A DNA stretch of 57,429 nucleotides from Deltaproteobacteria bacterium. Lineage in GTDB: Bacteria; Desulfobacterota; Syntrophorhabdia; Syntrophorhabdales; JANXAF01. Position numbers and translations under genes: made by a program. The stretch spans positions 1-57,429 of the forward strand of contig JAOADT010000015.1 of the NCBI GenBank assembly GCA_026417175.1, written 5' to 3'. Shown here piece after piece: positions 9,041-17,487 of the stretch. Position 1 is the stretch's first letter. Every line of letters starts with the position of its first letter. The notes beneath the pieces were generated by a model. It was given only the letters and a program-made list of their open reading frames with translations. It ran no database searches and was not told the DNA's origin.

Positions 9041-9495
9041 ACGGAGAATATAGTTTTGATCTTAAAAACCCTTCTCTCTGGAAAACGATGAATCTTGATT
9101 CCGAATCTTTTTTCGATTTGGTTTAAAAAACTCTCTATCTCCTCTTTATTTTCGCCGGTTATCGTAAACCATAGATTGGGATCACCCTCTCTTTCGTAGT
9201 TGTGAGTGACCCCTCTGTGCTTATTTATTTCATTTGCCACCTCTTCTAATGATGACTCTTCTACAGAAACCCCGCAAAGAAAGCTTATAAGCTTCAAATT
9301 TTTTCTTTCAAGTACAGGTCCTATTCTTCTTATATAACCTCTCTTTTTAAGACTGTTTATTCTTGTTAGTGCTTCTTCCTCAGTTATTCCCAATATCCTT
9401 CCTATTTCCATAAAAGGTCTTTCTGTTAATGGAAACTCTTCCTGGATAAGGTTTAAAATCTTTCTGTCTAACATATCCAGGTCTTCTTTTTTCAC
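9037..9495 (-). CDS. ahbA: Lrp/AsnC-like siroheme decarboxylase subunit (AhbA-type)
   Basis: A 152-aa protein with an N-terminal AsnC-type helix-turn-helix (LDRKILNLIQEEFPL, then IRRIGPV) and a C-terminal Lrp/AsnC ligand domain with VTHNYEREGDPNLWFT. This combination is typical of AhbA/NirD-type proteins, which decarboxylate siroheme to 12,18-didecarboxysiroheme in the alternative haem pathway of sulfate reducers and archaea. The THNY...LWFT form is closer to AhbA than AhbB. Neither ahbB nor other haem genes are in the window, so a regulator remains possible. Start is GTG with GAGGT 5 bases upstream. Confidence 0.72.
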   Translation of the reverse strand: MKKEDLDMLDRKILNLIQEEFPLTERPFMEIGRILGITEEEALTRINSLKKRGYIRRIGPVLERKNLKLISFLCGVSVEESSLEEVANEINKHRGVTHNYEREGDPNLWFTITGENKEEIESFLNQIEKRFGIKIHRFPERRVFKIKTIFSV

Positions 9496-9503
9496 AAGCT
9501 ACC

Positions 9504-9680
9504 TCATTTGAAACAGCCAAGTTGACAGCTCACTATTTTTACCTTCAGTTCGTTTAAGAGTTCTCCCACCTTTATAGGTGGAACATTCTCTTCCTTTGCA
9601 ATCTCTAGCGCTTCTTGACATTTAATCTTTCCGTCTTCTTGAGTTTCCATGATTCTCTTTTTTAGCTTTTCCATGTCCAT
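9504..9680 (-). CDS. 58-aa conserved-looking protein ending CQLGCFK
   Basis: A short ORF with an excellent ribosome-binding site (GGAGG, 5 bases before ATG) and normal codon use. It begins MDMEKLKKRIMETQEDGKI, continues with a helical AKEENVPPIKVGELLNEL segment and ends IVSCQLGCFK. The first part reads like a small helix-turn-helix or helical bundle; the three cysteines (residues about 24, 51 and 55) could bind metal or form a disulfide. I recognise the ending as a pattern seen in small anaerobe proteins but cannot name a function. It is first in the unit with ahbA-like and polA (8-base gap). Confidence 0.75.
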   Translation of the reverse strand: MDMEKLKKRIMETQEDGKIKCQEALEIAKEENVPPIKVGELLNELKVKIVSCQLGCFK

Positions 9681-9713
9681 ACTAGCCTCCCAGATTTAAC
9701 GTCTTTTTTATAG

Positions 9714-9743
9714 ATTCTACATTAAAGCGGAAACAGTCATCAA
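9714..9743 (-). promoter_or_regulatory. sigma-70 type promoter for the small ORF-ahbA-polA unit
   Basis: On the minus strand TTGATG (9743-9738), an 18-base spacer and TAGAAT (9719-9714), about 34 bases upstream of the 58-aa gene. Good match but unverified. Confidence 0.45.
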
Positions 9744-9752
9744 GCCTATATC

Positions 9753-9781
9753 TTAAAATTCTTGGGCTCAAAAGCTATACT
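9753..9781 (+). promoter_or_regulatory. sigma-70 type promoter for the AmmeMemoRadiSam operon
   Basis: TTAAAA (9753-9758), 17-base spacer, TATACT (9776-9781), ending 7 bases before the ATG at 9789. No Shine-Dalgarno is present, so a leaderless transcript is predicted. Confidence 0.45.
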
Positions 9782-9788
9782 ATTATGC

Positions 9789-12011
9789 ATGCCCCTCTTC
9801 TTCGTACCAATCTTTGTACTTGGCTTTTCCGGGATCGCGGCCCATGTTGTGCTTCTTAGAGAATTGATTGTTCTTTTCTCAGGAAATGAACTCTCCATAG
9901 GTTTAATAATAGGTGTATGGATTCTGGGAGAGGCTTTAGGAGCCTTCTCTTTATCTTCTGTAAAGTCGACTTCGGTGAATTTTAACCTTTTTTCTACATC
10001 TACCATCCTTTTTTCCTTTCTCTTCCCATTTGGTCTATATACTCTAAGTGAAGGAAGAAACCTATTCTCCCTTCCGCAGGGAGTTCAAATGAACATAATT
10101 CAGATGGGAACTATTACCGTGATTTCCACATTTCCTTCCTCTTTTTTGCATGGGTTCCTTTTTAATTTAGCCTTTTCTTTAGCTCGGCTATCACAGGACG
10201 AAGAAAGAAATACAGTTGGCCAAGTGTACTTTTATGAGATGCTAGGAACAGCGGTAGGAGGCGCTTCCTTAACATACTTTTTTATCCCAAATTTTGATGT
10301 GTATTGGATCGCAAATTTGGTGGGATTTGTCTCGAACACATCTATTCTTTTGACTTACGCATCACGAAAAAAAAGTTCTTTATTATTATGTGCTTTTTTT
10401 TCAGGTCTTTTTCTTTTCCTTTTAGTATCGGGAGCTAATAAAAAGCTTGTTCAGTTCTCATTAAAGAGAATTTGGGGTGAAAAGGAAATAATTTTTTCCG
10501 AAAACTCTATGTATCAGAATTTAACAGTTATAAAAAATGACTCAGAGTATACTGTTTACACCGATGGTCTTCCGTATACAACAGTGCCTAATCCTGACAC
10601 ATTTTACATTGAAGAGGTTGCACATCTTCCACTCCTTTTTCATCCCATGCCAAAACAAGTCCTCCTTTTGAGTGTACCACCGGAGGTGGCCAAGGAAGTG
10701 ATAAAGTATCCTTCTATTGAGAGGATCGATTATGTTGAGATGGATCCAAGACTTCTTCAAATCGTTGAAGCTGTCAGCAAAAAAGGGGAAGAAGAAAGAA
10801 AAGTGAAAATCTATTTTGAAGACGGAAGGCATTTTGTTAAGAAGGCAAAACATAAATACGATGTAATAATCTTAGGCATCAAGTCTCCTAATACCTTACA
10901 GACTAACAGGTTCTTCACTTTCGAATTCTTTGAAGACGTAAAAAACATCCTGAATGAGGGTGGTTTATACTTTTTTTCCCTTCCAGGGTCTAATTATTAC
11001 ACTCAAGAGCTAAGGATGTTAAATACGTCCGTTTTTATTGCGGCAAAAGAAACTTTCAACTTCGTTTATGTCCTCCCAGGAAGTCCAAATTTTTTTATTC
11101 TAACAGATTCCAGAGTCGATATGTCAGCGGATATCCTCTATGAAAAGCTCTCAAACCATGGGGTTAGTGCGAATCTAATAAGTAAGGCACATCTTGACTA
11201 TAAGCTGGATAATAGAAAAAGAGAATGGTTTTTAATGCAATTGGAAGAAAAAACGGAGAGAAAAAACACGGATTTTACCCCTTTCGCCTTTTTTTTCAGT
11301 ATTGCTTACGAGAATCTTAAAATCTCGCCAGTTACTCTTTCGTTTTTTAGGAACATTTACAACCTTAAGATAGAACATCTGTTTTTGCTTGTCCTTTTTA
11401 CCCTTCTCCTCTTAGTTCTAGTGGGAGCAAAAAAAGGTAGATCTGTAACTCTAACATTTTCTGTATTTACTACAGGATTAACCATGACGATGACGGAGGT
11501 TATATTCCTTTTTGCGTATCAGACAATTTATGGATATGTTCTTTACGCGCTTGGCATTTTACTTTCAGCTTTTATGACCGGATGTGCTGGAGGTAGCATA
11601 GCCGGGGCAAGAATAGAAAAAAGATTCAGATCTTTTGAGGGTCTAGTAGTCTTTGAAATAGCAGCCACTATTTTTCTTCTAGTGATTCTTTTTAATGCTA
11701 CCATCTTTAAAGAAATGGACCCGCAATCCATAAAACTACACACCCTTTTTTTGGCACTCCTTTTTATTTCCGGTTTCTTTATAGGGGCAGAATTCACCTT
11801 AGGTGTCTCTTCCTACTTAGATGTGAATCGTGTTGATCAAAGAAAAGGCATAGGTGTAATCTTTGCTTCTGATCTAATAGGTGGCTTTTTTGGCGCCCTT
11901 GCTGGAAGTTTTATTATCTTTCCCATTCTTGGTCTTAAGGAAACTCTTGTAATTATTTTTGTGCTTAAGCTTTCTTCTTTATCTCTTTTCCTTTTAATTC
12001 CAAAAAAGTGA
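9789..12011 (+). CDS. polytopic membrane protein with spermidine-synthase-like domain
   Basis: A 740-aa protein with three parts: N-terminal membrane helices (about 1-220), a soluble spermidine-synthase/methyltransferase-like domain (about 225-480) and a C-terminal set of membrane helices (from about 525). The middle part has the family features IDYVEMDPRLLQIV and EDGRHFV...YDVIIL. However, the glycine-rich nucleotide loop is replaced by LLLSVPPEVAKEV, so binding of decarboxylated SAM or SAM is doubtful. ATG at 9789 is chosen; a TTG at 9762 in the same frame is the alternative. It heads the operon and is 29 bases from the radical SAM gene, so a shared role is likely. Substrate unknown. Confidence 0.8.
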   Translation: MPLFFVPIFVLGFSGIAAHVVLLRELIVLFSGNELSIGLIIGVWILGEALGAFSLSSVKSTSVNFNLFSTSTILFSFLFPFGLYTLSEGRNLFSLPQGVQMNIIQMGTITVISTFPSSFLHGFLFNLAFSLARLSQDEERNTVGQVYFYEMLGTAVGGASLTYFFIPNFDVYWIANLVGFVSNTSILLTYASRKKSSLLLCAFFSGLFLFLLVSGANKKLVQFSLKRIWGEKEIIFSENSMYQNLTVIKNDSEYTVYTDGLPYTTVPNPDTFYIEEVAHLPLLFHPMPKQVLLLSVPPEVAKEVIKYPSIERIDYVEMDPRLLQIVEAVSKKGEEERKVKIYFEDGRHFVKKAKHKYDVIILGIKSPNTLQTNRFFTFEFFEDVKNILNEGGLYFFSLPGSNYYTQELRMLNTSVFIAAKETFNFVYVLPGSPNFFILTDSRVDMSADILYEKLSNHGVSANLISKAHLDYKLDNRKREWFLMQLEEKTERKNTDFTPFAFFFSIAYENLKISPVTLSFFRNIYNLKIEHLFLLVLFTLLLLVLVGAKKGRSVTLTFSVFTTGLTMTMTEVIFLFAYQTIYGYVLYALGILLSAFMTGCAGGSIAGARIEKRFRSFEGLVVFEIAATIFLLVILFNATIFKEMDPQSIKLHTLFLALLFISGFFIGAEFTLGVSSYLDVNRVDQRKGIGVIFASDLIGGFFGALAGSFIIFPILGLKETLVIIFVLKLSSLSLFLLIPKK

Positions 12012-12040
12012 TATATTAATTAAAAGGGGGTTATTCCTTC

Positions 12041-13141
12041 ATGCTTTCTCGAAGGAACTTTTTAAAGCTCGCACTGTTTACACCTTTTCTTCTTGCCAAG
12101 ACAAGAGACACTGAAAAATCACTCTATAAAGAAGCTTTGTACTACTTTAGAATCCAGAATAAGAAAAACCAGGTAGAATGTCAACTTTGCCCGAGGGGCT
12201 GTCTTTTAGGGGATGGAGATCTCGGCTTCTGCCGGGCCCGAAAAAATATAAATGGTAGACTTTATGCTTTAGGCTACGGAGCACCCTGTGCCGTCCATGT
12301 GGATCCCATTGAAAAAAAACCTTTTTTTCATGTGATTCCCCAAAGTGCGTCCCTTTCAATAGCTTCTGCTGGTTGCAACTTAAGGTGCAAGTTCTGTCAA
12401 AACTGGCAAATCTCACAGGTTTCACCGATGGAGACGGTAAATTATGAGTTGCCTCCGCGTAAAGTTGTGGATATGGCAAAAAAAATGAAATGCAAAAGCA
12501 TAGCGTATACTTACACAGAGCCTACTAATTTTTACGAATACATGCTGGATACCGCAAGAATCGCAAAAAAAGAAGGGATTCTTAATGTTTCTCACACAAA
12601 CGGATACATAAATAGAAAACCTCTTGAAGAGCTCTCAAGTTTAATTGATGCGGTAAACGTGGATCTCAAAGGCTTTGACGACGCGTTTTATGCCAAACTG
12701 TGCGAGGCGAATTTAAAACCCGTATTAGATACGTTAAAAATACTAAAAACCAAAGGAGTATGGATTGAGATTACGAATCTAGTAATACCTGGATACAACG
12801 ATCGGGAAGAGACTATTCGCGAGATGTGCATATGGATTAAAGAGAATCTCGGAGAGGATGTTCCTTTGCATTTCACAAGATTCTTTCCCATGTATCTTAT
12901 GAACTCTCTGTCTCCCACACCTGTTTCGACCCTGGAAAAAGCAAGAGAAATAGCAATTTCGGTGGGTCTTTCTTATGTCTATTTAGGCAACGTGCCAGGG
13001 CATTTAGGTGAAAATACGTACTGTAAGAGATGCAAAAGAGCCGTTCTGAAAAGATCAGGATTTAACCTTCTTGAGAACAACCTAAAGGATGGTAGATGCA
13101 AGTTTTGTGGGCAAGAAATAAAGGGTATATGGAAGGCTTAA
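12041..13141 (+). CDS. AmmeMemoRadiSam system radical SAM protein with Tat signal
   Basis: A 366-aa radical SAM enzyme whose 4Fe-4S motif is C112-x3-C116-x2-C119 (CNLRCKFCQNW). Extra cysteine clusters lie before it (CQLCPRGC...C) and at the C-terminus (CKRC...CKFC, zinc-ribbon-like). It resembles PflA-like activases of the AmmeMemoRadiSam group, found with MEMO and AMMECR1 proteins. The N-terminus SRRNFLKLALFTPFLL is a textbook twin-arginine signal, implying a folded, cluster-loaded enzyme outside the cytoplasm or anchored in the membrane. The next gene starts 4 bases after its stop. The reaction and target are not known. Confidence 0.9.
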   Translation: MLSRRNFLKLALFTPFLLAKTRDTEKSLYKEALYYFRIQNKKNQVECQLCPRGCLLGDGDLGFCRARKNINGRLYALGYGAPCAVHVDPIEKKPFFHVIPQSASLSIASAGCNLRCKFCQNWQISQVSPMETVNYELPPRKVVDMAKKMKCKSIAYTYTEPTNFYEYMLDTARIAKKEGILNVSHTNGYINRKPLEELSSLIDAVNVDLKGFDDAFYAKLCEANLKPVLDTLKILKTKGVWIEITNLVIPGYNDREETIREMCIWIKENLGEDVPLHFTRFFPMYLMNSLSPTPVSTLEKAREIAISVGLSYVYLGNVPGHLGENTYCKRCKRAVLKRSGFNLLENNLKDGRCKFCGQEIKGIWKA

Positions 13142-13145
13142 AAAA

Positions 13146-14585
13146 GTGATTTTTGTATTTCTTCTATTCTTTTTCCTTTCAAACCCAAACGCCCTGGGTC
13201 AAGATGTAAAAAGGCCAAATGTGGCCGGTCTTTTTTATCCCAAAGAAAGAAAAGCTCTGGAAGAAATGATTGAAAATCTTCTGATGCAGGCGGGTAACAA
13301 AAAGACCAAAGGAAAAATAATCGGACTTATATCACCTCATGCGGGATATGAATACTCCGGAAATGTGGCTGCTTACGGATTTACCGAAATACGGGGGCTA
13401 CCATACAAAACGGTTTTCATATTCGGACCGAGCCATCACTTTCCTCTAAAAGGTGCATCCATTATTCCATCAGGTTTTTTTGAGACCCCGCTTGGGAGAG
13501 TAGAAATAGACGTCCAGTTTGCAAAAAGAATCATGGAGCGTTGCAAATTTGTAAAACATATACCCCTCGCTTTTGAAAAAGAACATTCTTTAGAAGTCCA
13601 GATCCCATTTTTGCAGAGGACACTTAAAGATTTCAGAATCGTTCCCATTGTCATGGGTGATATGACCTTAGAAGAACATATGCTTATCGCGAGTGTCTTA
13701 GACGACATTTATGAAAAAAACGAAGGTCAGGTCCTTTCCATTTTTTCTACTGATCTCTCACATTTTCACTCGTGTGAAACAGCAAGAAGGATAGATACCG
13801 AAACCGTAAATTTAATAGAGAAATCTGACATTAGAGCTCTTATCGAGGGTTTAAGATCCGGAAAAGTGGAGATGTGTGGGTTTCATCCCGTAATACTTTC
13901 TCTTATCCTTTCCGATATGAGAATTTGTGAAATAGTACCTTTAAAATATGGCACTTCGGCAGATTCAGGGGGGCCTAAAGACCGTGTTGTGGGGTATCTT
14001 TCCGCATCTATCACCGAACCAGCAGAAAAACCAGAACTCACATGGAGTGAGAAAAAACTCCTCCTCAAGATAGCCAGAACTACACTTACCGAGTATGTGA
14101 AAAAGAGAAATAGACCCAAATTTAACGTAAAGGAGGCGAGGCTAAACGAGAAAGAGCCTGTTTTCGTCACGCTAACAAAAAAGGGGGAGCTAAGAGGATG
14201 TATGGGTCACACAAAGCCCTTATTTCCCCTTTTTCAAGCGGTATGCGAGATGACCATAAATGCCTCCTGCTACGACCCCAGATTCAATCCTGTCTTGGAG
14301 GAAGAGCTGAAAGATATAGAAATAGAAATATCTGTCCTCGGTCCGTTTAAAAGACTTAGAAATCCTGAGGAAATAGAAATAGGTAAGCACGGATTGTGTA
14401 CAGTTATTGGAAATCATAGGGGACTTTTACTTCCGCAGGTTGCACAAAAATTCAAGTGGGAAAAAACGGAGTTTCTGAGACAAACGTGTTTAAAAGCAGG
14501 CTTAGAGCCTAATGCATACCTTCACAAGGAAGCTAAAGTGTATTTTTTTAAAGCCTATTCCTTCTCTGAGGGTAACTTAAGATGA
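13146..14585 (+). CDS. MEMO-AMMECR1 fusion protein, exported
   Basis: A 479-aa protein with two known domains in one chain. Residues about 20-275 are a MEMO1-like domain (RPNVAGLFYPKE, SPHAGYEYSG, FGPSHHFPLKG, STDLSHFHS). Its His/Asp set resembles extradiol dioxygenases and LigB-type enzymes. Residues about 300-479 are AMMECR1 (FVTLTKKGELRGCMGH, then YDPRFNPV). The first ~19 residues are hydrophobic and end in NALGQ, a likely signal peptide. The start is GTG, 4 bases after the radical SAM gene. With its neighbours it forms an AmmeMemoRadiSam module, probably in the periplasm. Biochemical role unknown. Confidence 0.9.
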   Translation: MIFVFLLFFFLSNPNALGQDVKRPNVAGLFYPKERKALEEMIENLLMQAGNKKTKGKIIGLISPHAGYEYSGNVAAYGFTEIRGLPYKTVFIFGPSHHFPLKGASIIPSGFFETPLGRVEIDVQFAKRIMERCKFVKHIPLAFEKEHSLEVQIPFLQRTLKDFRIVPIVMGDMTLEEHMLIASVLDDIYEKNEGQVLSIFSTDLSHFHSCETARRIDTETVNLIEKSDIRALIEGLRSGKVEMCGFHPVILSLILSDMRICEIVPLKYGTSADSGGPKDRVVGYLSASITEPAEKPELTWSEKKLLLKIARTTLTEYVKKRNRPKFNVKEARLNEKEPVFVTLTKKGELRGCMGHTKPLFPLFQAVCEMTINASCYDPRFNPVLEEELKDIEIEISVLGPFKRLRNPEEIEIGKHGLCTVIGNHRGLLLPQVAQKFKWEKTEFLRQTCLKAGLEPNAYLHKEAKVYFFKAYSFSEGNLR

Positions 14586-16093
14586 ATTTAAAGGAAATTT
14601 TGGAAAAATACAGAGATTCCGTGATTGACAAATGGATCGCGAAACTGAAAAGTGAAGTAAGTGAAAGGTATAGTAAAAGACCTATAGAGGAGCTCTTCAT
14701 AACTGTAAGTGCGGCCTACGATGCCAGTACGTATGTGCTTCTATTTGATGATTATTCAAAGATAGATTGCCACATAGAGTGGATCACAAGAGCGAGGCTT
14801 CATGGTGGTTTCACTCTCTCTGAAGTTCAGCACGCATACGAGTTTGTGAGAGAGCTTCTTGTACCAGTATTTCTTAAAAATTTGAAAGGTCCAGAGCTTG
14901 AAGATGCCCTCATTAAACTAAACAAATGCACCTTTTACACCATAACCCAGTTTAGTAAGAACTTTCAATCCTTACATGAAAGTAAAATAAAGGAACATGC
15001 TCAGAATTTGGAAAGGATTGTTGAGGAAAGAACAAGGGAATTAGTAGAATCCGAATCAAAATATAGAACACTTGTTGAAGACATAAACGACGGATACTTT
15101 GTAAATCAAGACGGTTTAATAGTCTTTGCAAATAAGGCTTATTGTGAGATGCACGGTTATCACCCTTCAGAGGTCATAGGAAGACCTTACCACGATTTTA
15201 TAGCTTCCGAACATCTGGATTTTGTGAAGAGCTTATACGAAGAGAGAATAAACAAAGGAGAGGCGCCCGAGCTATACGTTTATTTAAGAAAGCATAAAAA
15301 CGGTAAATGTTTTCCAACAGAAAATAAGGTCAAAATCATAGAATACAACGGACGCAGGGCAGTGGCAGGTATATGTAGAGATATCACTGAAAGGGTTGAG
15401 ATGGAAAGAAAGATAAGGGAGACAGAAAATCTAGCTCATATTGGAAGACTTACGACCTCTTTAGCACACGAAATAAGAAACCCTTTGTCGTCAGTAAAAC
15501 TAAACGTACAAATTCTTAAAAAGAATCCCAAAATAGATGGAAACGATAGAAGACGAATCGAAATAGTGGCTAATGAGATTACTAGACTAGAACGCATTCT
15601 TACAGAAATGCTAGACTTCGCTAGACCCATAAGACTGAAACTTGAAGAGGCGGACCTGAACCAGATAGTTGAGTCTAGCATAGATGTAGTGGAAGTGAAG
15701 GTAAAAGAAAAAGGGCTAATCATAAAGAAAAAATACTCAAAAAACCTCCCTATCCTTTATCTTGATAAGGACATGATTGAACAGGCAGTGATAAACATAC
15801 TATTGAATTCGATAGACGTACTTGACAGGGGAGGCAAAATAACAGTCCAAACCAGGATGGCAGATGAGAATGGTTCGGTAGCCCTCGACATCTACGATAA
15901 TGGCCCGGGTATAGAAAAAGATGTTCTTCCTTTTATATTCGACCCTTTTTTCAGTAACAAAAAGAAAGGAACTGGGCTTGGCCTTTTTAACGTCAAAAGG
16001 ATTATAGACGCACACGGTGGAAAAGTGGAAGCTCACCCTGGGAAAAAAAATGGGGTACACTTCTCCATATTACTTCCACGTGAGGGATTGTGA
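14582..16093 (+). CDS. PAS-domain sensor histidine kinase
   Basis: A 503-aa soluble kinase with no membrane segments. Order: RsbRD-like N-terminal helical domain (about 1-135, VIDKWIAKL and HGGFTLSEVQHAYEFVREL), a coiled linker, one PAS domain (about 155-270), a HisKA domain with phospho-acceptor His296 (SLAHEIRNP), and an ATPase domain with NILLNSIDVLD, DNGPGI and GTGLGLFNVKRI. It is therefore likely to sense a cytoplasmic signal. It overlaps the preceding gene by 4 bases (ATGA) and the next regulator gene by one base, so kinase and regulator form a co-translated pair. Confidence 0.93.
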   Translation: MNLKEILEKYRDSVIDKWIAKLKSEVSERYSKRPIEELFITVSAAYDASTYVLLFDDYSKIDCHIEWITRARLHGGFTLSEVQHAYEFVRELLVPVFLKNLKGPELEDALIKLNKCTFYTITQFSKNFQSLHESKIKEHAQNLERIVEERTRELVESESKYRTLVEDINDGYFVNQDGLIVFANKAYCEMHGYHPSEVIGRPYHDFIASEHLDFVKSLYEERINKGEAPELYVYLRKHKNGKCFPTENKVKIIEYNGRRAVAGICRDITERVEMERKIRETENLAHIGRLTTSLAHEIRNPLSSVKLNVQILKKNPKIDGNDRRRIEIVANEITRLERILTEMLDFARPIRLKLEEADLNQIVESSIDVVEVKVKEKGLIIKKKYSKNLPILYLDKDMIEQAVINILLNSIDVLDRGGKITVQTRMADENGSVALDIYDNGPGIEKDVLPFIFDPFFSNKKKGTGLGLFNVKRIIDAHGGKVEAHPGKKNGVHFSILLPREGL

Positions 16094-17469
16094 TGAAAAA
16101 TACGATACTCATAATAGACGACGAAGAACCTATACTAGAATCTCTCGAGATGTATTTCAGTGAGAAAGGATTTAACGTTATATGTGCCAAAACCGCAGAA
16201 GAAGGTATGCATAAAACTCTATTATTCGATCCGGATCTTATCATTCTCGATGTAAGACTACCCGATCAGGATGGGCTGGAATTGATAAAAAGACTAAAAG
16301 AAAAAAAGAAGGATACTCAAGTCATAATAATAACCGCTTTTCATGACATGGAGACGACCATTAAAGCGGTCAAAAGAGGCGCCTACGAATACATTCCAAA
16401 ACCTCTAGATATAGAAGAACTTGACTCTGCTGTATGTAAGGCCCTAAAGGCAGAAGAAAAAGTCAAAGAAAAAAATGGCCTAATCATTGAGAATCCCTCA
16501 ACTCATGAGCGAGGTAAACTCATAGGTAAAAGCAAAGCTATGAAGGAGATATTTAAAGCTATAGGTATCCTCTCAGAAAACAGAGTTACGGTACTTATAG
16601 AAGGTGAGACGGGTACAGGGAAAGAACTCATAGCGCAGGCTATCCATTACAACAGTCCATTTAGAGATCATCCATTCATTCCTATTAACTGTTCTGCAAT
16701 AGTGGGAACGCTTCTTGAAAGTGAACTTTTCGGTCATGAGAAAGGGTCGTTCACAGGTGCCCATTCCACAAAAAGGGGAAAGTTTGAGCTCGCCGGAGAC
16801 GGCACAATATTTCTGGATGAGGTAAGCGAGATACCTTACGAATTACAGGCAAAGCTTTTAAGATTCTTACAAGAAAAGGAATTCGAAAGAGTTGGAGGAG
16901 AAAAAACTTTAAAGTCCAACGCCAGAGTAATAGCTGCAACTAATAAAAGTCTCTCCCAACTTGTAAGGGAAGGAAAATTTAGAGAGGATCTCTATTATCG
17001 GCTATCTGTAGCGAAGATTGAAGTGCCCCCTCTAAGAAAAAGAAAATCAGATATACCTTTGCTTGTTGAATATCTCATAGGCAGAATAAACTGCGAATTG
17101 AAGAGGAATATAAGAAAGGTAGAGGAGCGGGCAATTCAAAGAATGATGGAGTATGATTGGCCCGGAAATGTCAGAGAATTGGAGAATGTTTTAACGAGAA
17201 TAGCAATTGAGCTGAGAGAAGAAATAATAACAGAAGAGCATATTATTCCCCTGCTTGAGGGTAAAGGAACGGATCAAAAAGGCAGTGTCGTGGGACATCT
17301 TCTGAGTCTATCCGCCGTTGAAAAAGAACATATAAGAAGGGTCTTAGAATATACCGGATGGCATTTCGGCAAAGCATGCCAGATTCTTGGGATATCCAGA
17401 CCCTCCCTTAGAAAAAAAATAAGGGAATATAATCTACAGAAGGAAAAAAATAATCTGTTGGCATTCTGA
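16093..17469 (+). CDS. NtrC-family sigma-54-dependent response regulator
   Basis: A 458-aa protein with a receiver domain (Asp53 in ILDVRLPD), an AAA+ sigma-54 activation domain (Walker A GETGTGKE; GSFTGA loop at about 218-223, an accepted variant of GAFTGA; Walker B GTIFLDE) and a C-terminal Fis-type helix-turn-helix (VEKEHIRRVLEYTGWHFGKA). ATG at 16093 overlaps the kinase stop by one base; a GTG one codon earlier is also possible. It is expected to remodel sigma-54 RNA polymerase at -24/-12 promoters. The strongest such promoter visible is 240 bases downstream, before the Liv-type operon. Confidence 0.94.
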   Translation: MKNTILIIDDEEPILESLEMYFSEKGFNVICAKTAEEGMHKTLLFDPDLIILDVRLPDQDGLELIKRLKEKKKDTQVIIITAFHDMETTIKAVKRGAYEYIPKPLDIEELDSAVCKALKAEEKVKEKNGLIIENPSTHERGKLIGKSKAMKEIFKAIGILSENRVTVLIEGETGTGKELIAQAIHYNSPFRDHPFIPINCSAIVGTLLESELFGHEKGSFTGAHSTKRGKFELAGDGTIFLDEVSEIPYELQAKLLRFLQEKEFERVGGEKTLKSNARVIAATNKSLSQLVREGKFREDLYYRLSVAKIEVPPLRKRKSDIPLLVEYLIGRINCELKRNIRKVEERAIQRMMEYDWPGNVRELENVLTRIAIELREEIITEEHIIPLLEGKGTDQKGSVVGHLLSLSAVEKEHIRRVLEYTGWHFGKACQILGISRPSLRKKIREYNLQKEKNNLLAF

Positions 17470-17483
17470 TTGCAAGTCGCAAT
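17458..17483 (+). promoter_or_regulatory. sigma-54-like -24/-12 element overlapping a palindrome
   Basis: TTGGCAT followed by TTGCA gives GG (17460-17461), 10 bases, GC (17472-17473), the spacing required by sigma-54. The same bases contain the inverted repeat ATTGC-N5-GCAAT (17469-17483). It may be a second sigma-54 promoter, an activator-binding site about 230 bases upstream of the transporter promoter, or both. It spans the regulator stop codon. Confidence 0.45.
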
Positions 17484-17487
17484 TGGT

